Assembly: GCA_028455995.1 (NCBI GenBank)
Contig: JABELC010000001.1
Span: 2,158,501 to 2,222,500 of the forward strand
Origin: Scleromitrula shiraiana
Lineage: Eukaryota; Ascomycota; Leotiomycetes; Helotiales; Sclerotiniaceae
Length of the DNA: 64,000 nt
Direction of reading: 5' to 3'
Under the pieces are notes generated by a model. That model worked only from the letters and a program-made list of their open reading frames with translations. It did no database searches and had not been told where the DNA came from. Shown piece by piece: positions 24,230 to 34,229 of this stretch; position 1 is the stretch's first letter; the number at the start of each line of letters is the position of its first letter. A program made the position numbers and the translations under genes.

Positions 24230-24751
24230 ATGTCCCACATCAACCGCCACCGACCCTACAACTTCGACCCCTCAAAATACATCTCCACACCCTCACCATC
24301 CTCCTCCCTACCCAAACCCCCCTCCCAACTCCAACAACGAGCCGCTACCCTCCCCACCCAGTCCCAAATCGGCAATGATAATGTCAACACGAAACATATA
24401 CATCTACCCACCAACCCACAAGTTTTAATCCTGCTTATCCTCGCACTTATTGTTCTTACCTCGTGGGTTGTGTATGGGATGTATTATTCTGTACGGTTTT
24501 GTATTGGGGGAAACGTTATAAGGAGGTTGGAGGGGGTGGTGGAGGGGAGACGGAGGGAGTGCGGTGGGATAGGGGGGAGGGAGGGGAGTGAGAAAGTGGG
24601 TGCAGATGAAGCAGAGGAGGAAGGGGAGAGCGATGGTGATAGGTTGGCTACTAGGAATAGTGTTTCGAGTGGGAGTGCGATGGGGTTGAGGGGGGGTGAG
24701 TCGGATGATGGAACGGGTAGGGTTGCTTGGAGGAGAAAAAGTGCGGTTTGA
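24230..24751 (+). CDS. Hypothetical single-pass membrane protein
   Basis: A single open frame of 173 residues starting MSHINRHRPYNFDPSKY, with a good start context (caaaATG). Residues about 1-60 are Ser/Pro-rich and polar. One hydrophobic segment at about residues 64-90 (VLILLILALIVLTSWVVYGM) is a clear transmembrane helix. A basic and then Gly/Glu/Ser-rich tail follows (RRLEGVVEGRRR, then acidic), ending WRRKSAV. No signal peptide precedes the helix, so a signal-anchor with the basic side facing the cytosol is plausible. I recognise no family. The coding strand is strongly C-rich before the helix and strongly G-rich after it. An upstream in-frame extension to 24029 exists, but it lacks protein character. 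Confidence 0.6.
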   Translation: MSHINRHRPYNFDPSKYISTPSPSSSLPKPPSQLQQRAATLPTQSQIGNDNVNTKHIHLPTNPQVLILLILALIVLTSWVVYGMYYSVRFCIGGNVIRRLEGVVEGRRRECGGIGGREGSEKVGADEAEEEGESDGDRLATRNSVSSGSAMGLRGGESDDGTGRVAWRRKSAV

Positions 24752-25270
24752 GTTTTTGGTTGGAGGTTAGGATTTTGGTATGGGATGGGGGGATACAGGA
24801 TCCTGGATAGAAAGATTGGCTTAATGGACTGGAGAGGGTGGAAAAATATTAACTGTTTGCGAGAAGTACCTAAGAAATTTGGACCTTTGCACTTCATTTT
24901 CCTCATGTGCGTTTGGATGAACAAGCCGCAAAGATTGGCTAGCTACTTATTGAATGCTAACTGACACTCAGAATGCTACTTGCACTCATGGATTTGAAAC
25001 AGTTGAATAAGAAAGTGTATGGAAGACAAGACAGAAAATGCAAACAGAACATTTAGATCTCAAACGCACGAGTGGTTTTGGCACATTGGCCTTATAATGA
25101 GATTGGACTTTTCTTGCATTCCCCACGTAGTGTTTTTTTCATGTATTCATACACAGACAAAGATGTCCAAATCTTCCTCCACAAGTCTGGTAACTCCATC
25201 TCCCATTTTGTGCCCCATCATCACCTCAAACGAACCTCAATCCCCCTCTCCATTAATACCCCACCACAGC
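24752..25270. other. Intergenic region between convergent genes
   Basis: About 520 bp between the membrane-protein stop and the MIC10 stop. The open frames on the plus strand around 25019-25493 run antisense across MIC10 and are shadows. Nothing else is seen. Confidence 0.5.
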
Positions 25271-25642
25271 TCAAGGTCTTTGAATTCTGATCCCCTCCTT
25301 TCCTGTTCGCATGAACGAGCTATTGCACTCTTCATATGCTCTTCCGGCTCCAAATCCCAATCCAACCCATGCAGGCCATGCCCTGCGTTTGAATAGGAGG
25401 ACCGAGAAAACAACACCGAATCCGAGTCCGACGGAGGATCGTATTAACATTGAAGAGAGGCAGTGGTCCCACTATGGCAGAAATATAAATTAGCTTCCTA
25501 TTTCAAGACCGCAAAGATTTCCCCAATCAAACCCGAATGCAAACGGGCGTAGAGCACTCATTACCTTCTCATTCAAAAGAGCTTCAGAAACAGGCTTGCT
25601 TGGGCGTGTGATGGCCGGTGAAGAGATAGATGTTTCAGGCAT
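25271..25642 (-). CDS. MIC10: MICOS complex subunit MIC10
   Basis: MIC10 is a hairpin protein of the mitochondrial inner membrane that oligomerises to bend cristae junctions. Two exons read right to left, 25642-25565 and 25471-25271, with a 93 bp GT...AG intron at phase 0, giving 92 residues. Exon 1 encodes MPETSISSPAITRPSKPVSE followed by ALLNEK, and exon 2 opens WDHCLSSMLIRSSVGLG, matching the family's LNEKWD start. Two glycine-zipper membrane segments are visible: GLGFGVVFSVLLF (41-53) and GLGFGAGRAY (63-72), joined by the positively charged KRRAWP turn (54-59). The usual YxEC follows the second helix (YEEC, 72-75). The last 15 residues are less conserved-looking and the exact C-terminus is uncertain. 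Both exons are shorter than a usual ORF cutoff. The gene is head-to-head with ROK1. Confidence 0.88.
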
Positions 25643-25956
25643 GATGGGCTATGGGTTTACTATGTGAGAATATCAGTCTTCAATTCAAGTAACAGCAGAA
25701 GGATTTCCATACCGTGATGTGAGGTTTGGAGTACAATTGAAAAATCTATTGACCTGTGATGTAAATTTTGTTGTCCCGTTTCTCTCCGGTTCCTGGCAGA
25801 GCTGTTTGCTTCGACTAATAAGGAAGCGGTGTAAGTTTTTCTGCCGTGGTACGTGCTCAAAAATTAAAAATGCGGTACGAAAATCTACAGCCGCACATCG
25901 TTCTAACTTCTAAGCTTCATTGTTCAAGTTTATTCGACAGGGAAATATCCGCAGAT
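25643..25956. promoter_or_regulatory. Divergent promoter, MIC10 / ROK1
   Basis: Only 314 bp separate the two divergent start codons, so both leaders and any shared control elements are packed here. I see no TATA box in a convincing position and no recognisable operator. Confidence 0.5.
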
Positions 25957-28137
25957 ATGGATGTTTTGAAGTTACTCTCTAGGTCGACTAAACAGTCTAA
26001 TCGCAATGGGCCTGGCAAAGGAGGAATTGCTTCTACCAAATTACCGTCAAGTGGAACATCAGCCAATCCCCAATTATTCCATGATCCAATTCCAGAATCG
26101 AGAGGGAAAAAGAGAAAGCGTGGAGGGGAATCTAAAGACGGTGGACTAGCTGAGCCAGAAATTGGAGAACTTGATTTCTTTACATCTGATTCTGCAGCTC
26201 AGAAATTAAAGAAAAGCGCCCCAGTCAATGGTGCGCCCAAAACGACCGAATCCAAACCAACTCCAGTTGCGGGGAAAATTCTTAGCGAAGGAGAATGTCG
26301 ACAGATACTTCGATCGCATCGATTGAAAGTAACATTATTACCAGGAGCCAAACCACAAAAGAAAATCAAGAAGTCAAAGAAGTCAAAGTCTAGTACTAAG
26401 GTTACAAGTTCGAAGGAAGAGATCAAGCAATTATACCCACAACCTTTGATGGCATTTGGAGATTTACGAGCGACATATGATATATCGGGCCGGTTGTCAG
26501 AGAATTTGAATGAGCAAGGCTATAAGATTCCGACGGAGGTTCAGATGGGGAGTTTACCATTACTTTTGAAGCCATCAGTTGCATTGCGTGGTTCTGAGGA
26601 AGGTGATGATGAGACACCGAGCAATTTGGATTTATTAGCTGTTGCGCCCACAGGAAGTGGAAAGACATTGGCATTTCTGATACCAGTAATTAATGACATT
26701 ATACAACGTCGTAGGATATCTAAGGATAAAAGTCACGAGTTACAGGCAGTTATAATAGCACCGACGAAAGAGCTCGCTAGTCAGATTGTCAATGAAGGCA
26801 ATAAGCTCAGTATGGGAACAGGAGTTAAAGTTTTAGGGATGCGAAAAGGGATGAAAATTGTGGCAGATGCAGATGCTATGGAGGTAGATGAGAAATCTGA
26901 CGAGGAAGCAGATGATGATTCTGCCAATGAATCTAAGCCATCTAGTCAGCCAGTCACCAAGGCAGATGTTCTAGTGACAACACCCCTTATTTTCCTACAT
27001 GCTCTATCCACCAGCTCAGATCAAAATGCTCCTCTACCGACTGTCCGTACACTGGTCCTTGATGAGGCTGACGTCCTATTAGATCCTCTATTCAGGGAAC
27101 AGACATTAGGTATTTGGAATTCTTGCGTCAATCCGGATTTGCGAGTAACACTCTGGTCTGCAACAATGGGCTCAAATATTGAATCACTTGCTTCAGAAAC
27201 TATCAAGTCAAGGCGAGAGAGACTTGAATTAGAATCCCAATCAAATATTCTTCGTCTTGTTGTAGGACTTAAGGACTCAGCGATTCCAAATATCACACAT
27301 CGTTTAGTATATGCCGCGACAGAGCCCGGTAAACTTATTGCCCTTCGACAACTTCTCCATCCTACCGCGAAAACTACAGATGCGACACAATCGTTGCGAC
27401 CTCCATTTCTGGTTTTCACACAAACAATTCCTCGGGCTATCGCTTTACATGCAGAACTTCTATATGACATACCTGCAGAAGCGGGTGGTTCAACCAGAAT
27501 CGCAGTCTTGCATTCAGATTTATCCGATACAGTCAGAGATCAAGTAATGACACGATTCCGCAACGGAGAGATCTGGGTCCTAATCACCACCGATATCCTA
27601 TCCCGAGGTGTCGATTTCAAAGGTATCAACGGAGTAGTGAATTATGATGTTCCCAATTCTGGAGCAGCATATATCCATCGTGTAGGACGTACCGGACGAG
27701 CTGGTCGCGATGGTGGTATTGCCGTTACATTTTACACCAAGGAGGATATTCCTTATGTGAAAAACGTAGCGAATATTATCGCGGCGTCGGAAAAACAGGC
27801 GGGTAAGCCGGCTAGTGAGTCGAGTATGCAGAAATGGTTGTTGGATGCTTTACCTACGCCAAGTAAAGAGGAGAAGAAGAAGTTGAAGAAATACGGTGTT
27901 GAGGCTAGGAGGGGTGGTTTAAATAAGGGGGGTGATAAGGATGGTAAAGATTCGAAGGGGAAGAAGAATTTGAAGTCGAAGATGCAAATTAGTACGAAGA
28001 GTGGGTTTGAGAGGAAGTTGGAAAATAATAGGAAGGGTGCTATTTTGGGAAGTAAAAGACGAGCGAGGGAGGTTGAAGCTAATGCTGGAAGCAGAGAAGA
28101 TGTAGTAGATGATGGATTTGAGGGCTTCGATGAATAG
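25957..28137 (+). CDS. ROK1: ATP-dependent RNA helicase Rok1 (DEAD-box)
   Basis: A nucleolar DEAD-box helicase needed, in yeast, for early pre-rRNA cleavages that yield 18S rRNA. It is an intronless 726-residue frame. The start MDVLKLLSRSTKQ is the characteristic Rok1 N-terminus, so I chose 25957 over the in-frame upstream extension. Core motifs in order are a Q-motif region (IPTEVQMGSLPLLL), motif I APTGSGKT (about 230-237), Ia PTKELASQ, motif II DEAD at 369-372, motif III SAT at 401-403, motif IV LVFTQTIPRA, motif V RGVDFKGINGVVNYDVP, and motif VI HRVGRTGRAGRDG (574-586). An acidic insert (MEVDEKSDEEADDDS) lies between Ia and II. The C-terminus is Lys-rich, as expected for a nucleolar protein. 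All catalytic motifs are intact. Confidence 0.96.
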   Translation: MDVLKLLSRSTKQSNRNGPGKGGIASTKLPSSGTSANPQLFHDPIPESRGKKRKRGGESKDGGLAEPEIGELDFFTSDSAAQKLKKSAPVNGAPKTTESKPTPVAGKILSEGECRQILRSHRLKVTLLPGAKPQKKIKKSKKSKSSTKVTSSKEEIKQLYPQPLMAFGDLRATYDISGRLSENLNEQGYKIPTEVQMGSLPLLLKPSVALRGSEEGDDETPSNLDLLAVAPTGSGKTLAFLIPVINDIIQRRRISKDKSHELQAVIIAPTKELASQIVNEGNKLSMGTGVKVLGMRKGMKIVADADAMEVDEKSDEEADDDSANESKPSSQPVTKADVLVTTPLIFLHALSTSSDQNAPLPTVRTLVLDEADVLLDPLFREQTLGIWNSCVNPDLRVTLWSATMGSNIESLASETIKSRRERLELESQSNILRLVVGLKDSAIPNITHRLVYAATEPGKLIALRQLLHPTAKTTDATQSLRPPFLVFTQTIPRAIALHAELLYDIPAEAGGSTRIAVLHSDLSDTVRDQVMTRFRNGEIWVLITTDILSRGVDFKGINGVVNYDVPNSGAAYIHRVGRTGRAGRDGGIAVTFYTKEDIPYVKNVANIIAASEKQAGKPASESSMQKWLLDALPTPSKEEKKKLKKYGVEARRGGLNKGGDKDGKDSKGKKNLKSKMQISTKSGFERKLENNRKGAILGSKRRAREVEANAGSREDVVDDGFEGFDE

Positions 28138-29046
28138 ATAGATATCTGGTTATGAGGATCATATATGATTATCTAGTTCCGTATGAATACAATGTATTGA
28201 ACTTGGATTAGGGTGCAACATAAAATTAATTGGCTTCGATCAACATGTATGGTGGGTGTTTTGATGTCTTGATTTACAAGTTGCTTGTATATACAGCAGC
28301 TACGCTAACACTTTAGCTCATGTTCAAGTCACCAGTGAGTTATTCTTTACTGTTTGAATGCCATTCTATCATTGATACATCGGTGATGGGTACGGTCAGA
28401 ACTAATGATCGATAGAGCTTCAATCGGTTTTGAGTAGGGAAATATTTTAATTGCGCACCGACTCCACTTCTTGGATTTTGAACCTTGTGACCTCCAGGCA
28501 ACTTAACTTAAAAACTTAAATACAACTCCCAAGGTTCCCCTCAACTGTACCCTTCCAAGATACCTATGTAGGCAGTTTATTATCTCAAACTATCCATTAT
28601 TGCATACAGATTGATAAGGTTCTTCAAAAATGTCATATCTGGCTAAACAACTGTTATATATCCACGGTCGACTTTCAACGTTGTCATGGCCCCTAGCCCT
28701 AACTTTATGTATTCATGTTCAAAAGACATGGAAAAAGTGATCAGCATCCAATGAATAAATGTTATAAATTTGAAATCCTACCACACGCGGGGGAAGTTGC
28801 GCGTCCCCACTCCAAACATGTCTACGTCCCTGGCAGATATATGCTTTTCACATATATACCTTGCGTTTCATATCTGCCAACATGGATATGATGACAATAG
28901 CACTAGGGTGCGATGGGATTCTTAATCTCGCTGCTTAGTCGAGCAATTGAACTAATAAATATCTTCCCGGCCCGTGTTTTCTTGGTGATGGGGTGTATCT
29001 AGATGCGTTTTAACTTCATAGCTATCTCTTCCTTCCCGCGTCCGCC
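28138..29046. other. Intergenic region, ROK1 to MFS pseudogene
   Basis: About 0.9 kb of AT-rich spacer with no recognisable gene. The final 100 bp before 29047 (CTCTTCCTTCCCGCGTCC) resembles an ordinary fungal promoter/leader, which fits a formerly active transporter gene. Confidence 0.45.
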
Positions 29047-30691
29047 ATGTCGTCAATCAATAAGTCGAAAGCGGAGATTGAGGGTCGAAATTCTCAGGAA
29101 CTATCAGAGTTGGGGATAGTAGAGGGAAAGGTTTCGAAGAATGGGATTCTTTTGAGGTCTCAACCTACTAATGATCCCAATGATCCTCTTGTGAGTTTCG
29201 AACTTATTCTATAGAAAACAGATCCAAGATAGTAGATCTGATACTGATATCATATAGAATTGGTCACAAAAGGAGAAAGACTCGACTTATCTGACGATAT
29301 GTTTCTTTGCTTTCTTGACTTGACTCAATAGTAGTAACTTCACTATTGCTATAATTCCCGCCGCCAGAGATCTGCATACTACCACTGCACGTTCTGGATA
29401 TCTCACATCCATTCAACTCCCCGCTATGGGATTGGGAAACCTTTTTTGGATCCCATTGATGCGCATTACGGGGAAGAGACCCGCGTACCTGGCGTCGCTT
29501 TTGCTTCTCGCAGCTACCAACATCTGGGGTTACTATGCGCAAACCTATGGTAAGCTTTTAGCGTCGAGAATAGTAGGAGGCTTTGTGGCGGATTTGTTCG
29601 ATTTTCATGAGAGAGGTCATTTTGTATGATGATGTTTCACACGGCGATTAGTACGGGTGTGTTTTTAATGGCTGCATTGTGCAATATGCAGGTCGGAGAT
29701 GGCTGATGGTTGTTTACTGCAGTTGCGGCAGCAGCGACTTTCTTGATTGGTGTGTTCTCCATACATGAGGCGGCATATCCAAGAGAGACGGCGAATACCA
29801 ATTTACCGGAGACGGAATATCCTCCGAAATGAAACTGGATCACAGACCTTTCTCTCACTCTTGGTTACGATCCTAAAGCATCTCTGTTCGATTGGACGAT
29901 TCAAACACTCGCTATCCTTGGTAAGTTTCTCTCCTATCACTTGGCACCACCTACCTCACTTTATCCATCTATATGAGTCTACGTTCATAGGAACACATCA
30001 GTTCAATTAACCTCCTCCCTCACATTCTCAGCACTTCCCTATGTATGAACAACGCACAGTCTTGGTCTCCTATCCATATCCGGTTTCATCGGCGCTCTAA
30101 TCTCATTTTTTGTCGGAGGTCGACTCGTCGATATAATCGCCACTCGCATGACCACTCGCTCCGGAGCTCTCCACCCCGAACCTGAATATCGTCTCCTAGC
30201 TATGATATTCCCTGCGATAATCGGCCCCATGGGTGTTCTCACTTTTGGAATGGTGATTGCAAATCAGAAACATTGGATTGGTGCTGCGGTAGGCTTTGCT
30301 ATGTTGGGATTTGGCCTTTATGCGGCTAGTAATGTGGTGGTTACTTATGCTGTTGATGCTTATCGTCCTGTAAGCTCTTCTCATCTCTTTCTCAACCGCA
30401 TTGCCAATTCATTCTTCAATATGACTCAGTCTAACGAACGTCACAAATATGAAAATAGCAGGAGAAGTCATAGTAATAGTTTTCGTGGTTCGAAATGTAA
30501 TGGCATGTCTGTTCTCCTTATACATAGCCGATTGGCTAAAAAAGGAGGGCATTCGAGATGCTTTTGGAGAGATGGTAGGGATACAATATGCTATTTTTGC
30601 ATTATCGGTCGTGTTGTATTTTTGGAGAAAGAGTACTAGGAGATGGACTGGGAAGTTTGGTCCGATGAAAAAGGTCTTGCTGAGAGAATGA
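29047..30691 (+). pseudogene. MFS transporter pseudogene (nonsense and frameshift mutations)
   Basis: This was a major facilitator superfamily drug/solute transporter. Exon 1 (29047-29190, MSSINKSKAEIEGRN start) joins exon 2 at 29258 through an intact 67 bp intron, giving PNDPLNWSQKEKD, the usual pre-TM1 motif. Exon 2 then hits an in-frame TGA at 29321. Past it, TM-like segments continue (LFWIPLMRITGKRPAY is a loop 2-3 signature; RIVGGF is TM4). The frame then shifts near 29,626 and shows TGA at 29704 and 29830. A later block in an open frame has another TGA at 30046 followed by GLLSISGFIGALISFFVGGRLVD and FAMLGFGLYAASNVVVTYAVDAYRP, family signatures. The last exon ends ADWLKKEGI...MKKVLLRE. 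Residues normally between GGF and VADLF appear to be missing. At least four nonsense codons, all TGA, plus a shift make function very unlikely. Confidence 0.9.
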
Positions 30692-31025
30692 ATGCACAAT
30701 AGACTGCTATCATGAGAAAGAATAAATTGGAGATGAAAAGTGTCGTGAGAATATATTTTTATATGTGTGAGGGAATATGAGTGATGTATTACTTTTGCAT
30801 TCATATTTAATATCAGATAGAAAGAACAGGCGGTAGAAAAAGACCTGAATGAATGATATAATTTTGTAACAATTCGAATTTGAGAGACACTGGGTAACAC
30901 ATAGGTAAAATAGAATGGGACAACCAAGATGCAATAACCATTTTCAAGATCCGACTGCAAGTACAGGATATGAAAATCATGCACCCCAAAGCACCACAGA
31001 ACTCTATTCGTCCCATCCTTTCCCC
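30692..31025. other. Intergenic region between convergent genes
   Basis: About 330 bp separating the pseudogene end and the SnoaL-like gene stop. It is AT-rich, holds 3' flanks only, and I see no gene. Confidence 0.45.
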
Positions 31026-31544
31026 TCAAGCATTAACAGCATCCCAAGCCGAAAAAGTATCCGCCCAAATCTCCCAATGACCAATCCTTCCCTCCGCATC
31101 AAACTCACTCAATCGATAAATAAATACCTCATCCCATACCTTCCCCGTCTTCAGACTTCGAAATCTCCCGTTTCCCGTTACACTCACCACGCCTTTCTTT
31201 CCATTGATTTCACATTCCTCATCTACGAGGAATGATTCTGGGGGCGGGAATGTATTGGCGGTGGGTTCGAATTTGAGGGTTTGAGAGAGGAGGTTAAAAT
31301 ATGCGTCACATGTTTGGGCTCGTATTTGGTCGGAACCAGAAGAAGCAGAAGTAGTTGACTCACGACCAGAGAAGGTTTTCCCAAGGAATGGAAGTGAGGA
31401 ATTCAGAGGGCCATGTTCCGTAATACGAGGGTCAACGGGGTTGAAATATTTGGAGAGAATATCGGATGGAGATTTGTCTTCGACAAATGCGCGGCAGAAC
31501 CAGATGGCTGTTAGGCGTAATTCTTCTTTTGGTGGGTTGGACAT
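31026..31544 (-). CDS. SnoaL-like / NTF2-like fold protein
   Basis: A single-exon frame of 172 residues starting MSNPPKEELRLTAIWFCRAF. The pattern is an N-terminal helix (LRLTAIWFCRAFVEDKSPSD, then YFNP), a central helix (AQTCDAYFNLLSQTL) and C-terminal beta strands (EECEINGKKGVVSVTGNG, VFIYRLSEFDAEGRIGHWE, then IWAD). This is the layout of SnoaL/NTF2-like small alpha+beta proteins, a family that ranges from polyketide cyclases to orphan binding proteins. The closing IGHWEIWADTFSAWD is typical of fungal SnoaL-like domain proteins. No substrate can be assigned. There is no signal peptide, so it is probably cytosolic. The coding strand is C-rich in its first half and G-rich in its second. Confidence 0.75.
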   Translation of the reverse strand: MSNPPKEELRLTAIWFCRAFVEDKSPSDILSKYFNPVDPRITEHGPLNSSLPFLGKTFSGRESTTSASSGSDQIRAQTCDAYFNLLSQTLKFEPTANTFPPPESFLVDEECEINGKKGVVSVTGNGRFRSLKTGKVWDEVFIYRLSEFDAEGRIGHWEIWADTFSAWDAVNA

Positions 31545-34229
31545 GTTGAGTGGTAGGTAGTAAGAAAGCCCTGTAGGTGATGGTTTGATTTGCGGGGAAA
31601 GGTTCTGGAAGTGGATGGGGTTGGTTAGCGTACCGCCACACTTGGTTTAGCGACTGCTGACCCCGGATTTTAGTGATTGACAGCCTGTGGGTTATCACTT
31701 TTAACTTTTATATAGAAGCAAACGATGATCAATTTGAGATGTTCTTATCTGGGGTTTGATTATTGTTTCCCTATTTTTGAATCGTATCTTTGAATTTTGC
31801 CCATGTAAAATGTCTATTTTCAAATGTCGAAATGACGTACCTAGACACCTTGAGAAATCGAGTTTTGTTGTACAGAGAAAGCAGCAACTGCTCTGATGGG
31901 TCGCACATCCCTTTTAAATTGCTAAGGGCTCACTACTTTCTCAAGGCTGTTCCAAACGAAGGACAAGAGCTAAAAGCCCTACATGTACGACAATTCTTCT
32001 GAAGATCGTTACCAATTTTGAGATTGTATCACTAACATCAAATTTTGCATAGACGAGTCGACGTCCAATGCGAAAGCCTTGCGTAAAATGATCTTCCTCG
32101 TCGAACCTCCATGTAAGCCGGGCTCGAGTCGACGACGATGCCACGACCAATGCAGCCTTCATCCAGATGTGCTTTGCCTGACATGACGATCGCGATACCC
32201 AAGAGCATCCGCGAGTTTTCTTCCTCCAATACCATATTATTCAATGGATTGAGGCTAGTGCCTTGCAAAACTATGGTAGTCGATATACAATTGTCGTTGA
32301 GTTATTGCCAGTGCAATTCAGCGCAAGTTCAGCCAACATGGATGAATGCTGCACGAAACATTTCCACATATGTTCGATTCCGCTTCGAGAACTTTTGAAG
32401 TTTGACAGTATTCAACTGGGTTACAGTCATTGTTGTACTTTATTTGTCATCGTATCCAAATAATGTTAAACTTCGGGAAAGGGAAGATTTTTCAAGTTTA
32501 AGATTATGAACTGTGACACCTGGCCATGCAATATTAATGCCTTTAAATACAAGGTGACGACATCTCATCTTCTAATCTCCATGGAAGCCATACCAGGGAA
32601 ATGGTTGACCTTTAAGTGATGAGAATAGAAACTAACCATAAGTTCCAGGGCCACTACATACAAGCAACAACATTGAATATATACCCTACCTAGGGCATCT
32701 AATCAAGTTCGGAGCTATTCTGATTGATTACTAGGTAGCAGATTGTACTACTGTATCAACCATCTAATTTGGTCTTTTTATAGTTTCGGGGTGCGCCTAT
32801 GGCCCTACAGACGACCAACGTTTGAGGGGTCAAAGGCCCAATGTCGTCTGTGTCATCAGTCTCTTAAACCGTCACTTCCTTTCCATTTCGATTTTTATCA
32901 AGCAAGTTGTCAAATTGTCGACATAGAAAAATTCCTCGGCTGAAAGGAAGATCCTTACCTCTTCTTAAAGCAGATAGCTCGTTTGTCCAACAATGCGACC
33001 CCACACACCACACATCAGTGCACGACACCAAGCTGCAAAGTATGTTCTAATTTTTTCAGCCAACCCATCATTGAGCATAGATTCTGGTGCGCAGCATCAA
33101 TTCCGTGTATCAAGGGTCACACTGTTTCCGTTTCCAAAAATTCAGAAAACTTGGTGAATTACCAATTCGCCACTGTACTCCCAAATATACCAGATACATC
33201 ATCCGATATACTTATCTTTTACGCCCAGCTTCAGTATATATCACTATAAACAGGCAGTAATGCATTGATTGGGCTCATTAACGCTTTTATGCCCAACCAG
33301 CTATTCGGTAACTATCAACTAACAATGTAGGAGTACTGTACAGTAAGTACTCTATCAATCAGACGCCCCGTCACCGCCCGGAGATCTGTTCTTCCCCATA
33401 CACGCAAGGACTTTCCTTGTCCACTCTTTGTCTCCCATAATTGGTACTTCCTGCGCTTGCCACGCTTGAACTTATGTTGCAAGTTTTCAAGACCAATGTT
33501 ATTACTTGATTCTTCTGGTCACACCTTATTATTTCCAGCAAATAGGGGCACCATTGCCCATTGATGCCTGATGCAGCCACCAGTCCAGGACAGCACAGCG
33601 ATTATACGATTTGGCATGTCGCTTTTCGCGATAAGTTCTGGTGCAGGACTTATGTAATTTCAAAAGAAGAATCACCAACGACGATCCGCAACCACCGAGT
33701 AATTGTTTACAAGGTAATTCTCCGATGTGTGCTCACGACGCTTTGCTTTGGGGCAAAAGAATCCCATGTTGAGATTGGGAGTACGACAGCACTAATGCGT
33801 TCAGATCGTGTTCATCTTGAGCCAAAGTTTCATGGCCTTTCCTTGATCGTCGCCCCGTCAGTATTATTAGATTTCGAGGATTAACGTCTGATATCTATAG
33901 CTTCGAGTGAGCTTTTATATAGCCAATTTCTATATAACCAAGGCCGACCCTTCACTTATTTCATTTATTCAACAAACAGCATAAAGTTTTGTTGTTTCGA
34001 AAATAATAAATAACCCTTTGGGTCATCTGGTATCCTCACCGCCCCTGTTCCTGGAACTTTGCATCCTTGCTTGCTGGACCCATCTTTTTATCGCAAACAA
34101 TCTATAATACCAGTTTAGGAACCATTTGGATTTGACCGTTTTCCGAGGAAGGACTTCTTTTGTTTTTATTTCTTTTTTTGATTGTAAAACTGTCAATCCA
34201 ATTATTGACTTTGAACTTGATCTCTCAAG
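31545..34229. other. Intergenic region, 2.7 kb
   Basis: No supported gene. Around 32,000-32,350 both strands carry overlapping open frames with relatively high GC, but none shows a domain. Frames at 32983-33249 and 33561-33884 are also featureless. The stretch may contain decayed coding sequence. The last few hundred bases (TTTTGTTTTTATTTC tracts) look like the leader of the gene at 34230. Confidence 0.45.

Noticed and set aside
25019..25493. Plus-strand open frames between the membrane-protein gene and ROK1
   Set aside because: They run antisense to MIC10, whose minus-strand exons show unmistakable family motifs.
31941..32398. Overlapping open frames on both strands in a relatively GC-rich patch
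   Set aside because: Three frames compete, none has a domain or splice-consistent extension. At most this is decayed coding sequence.
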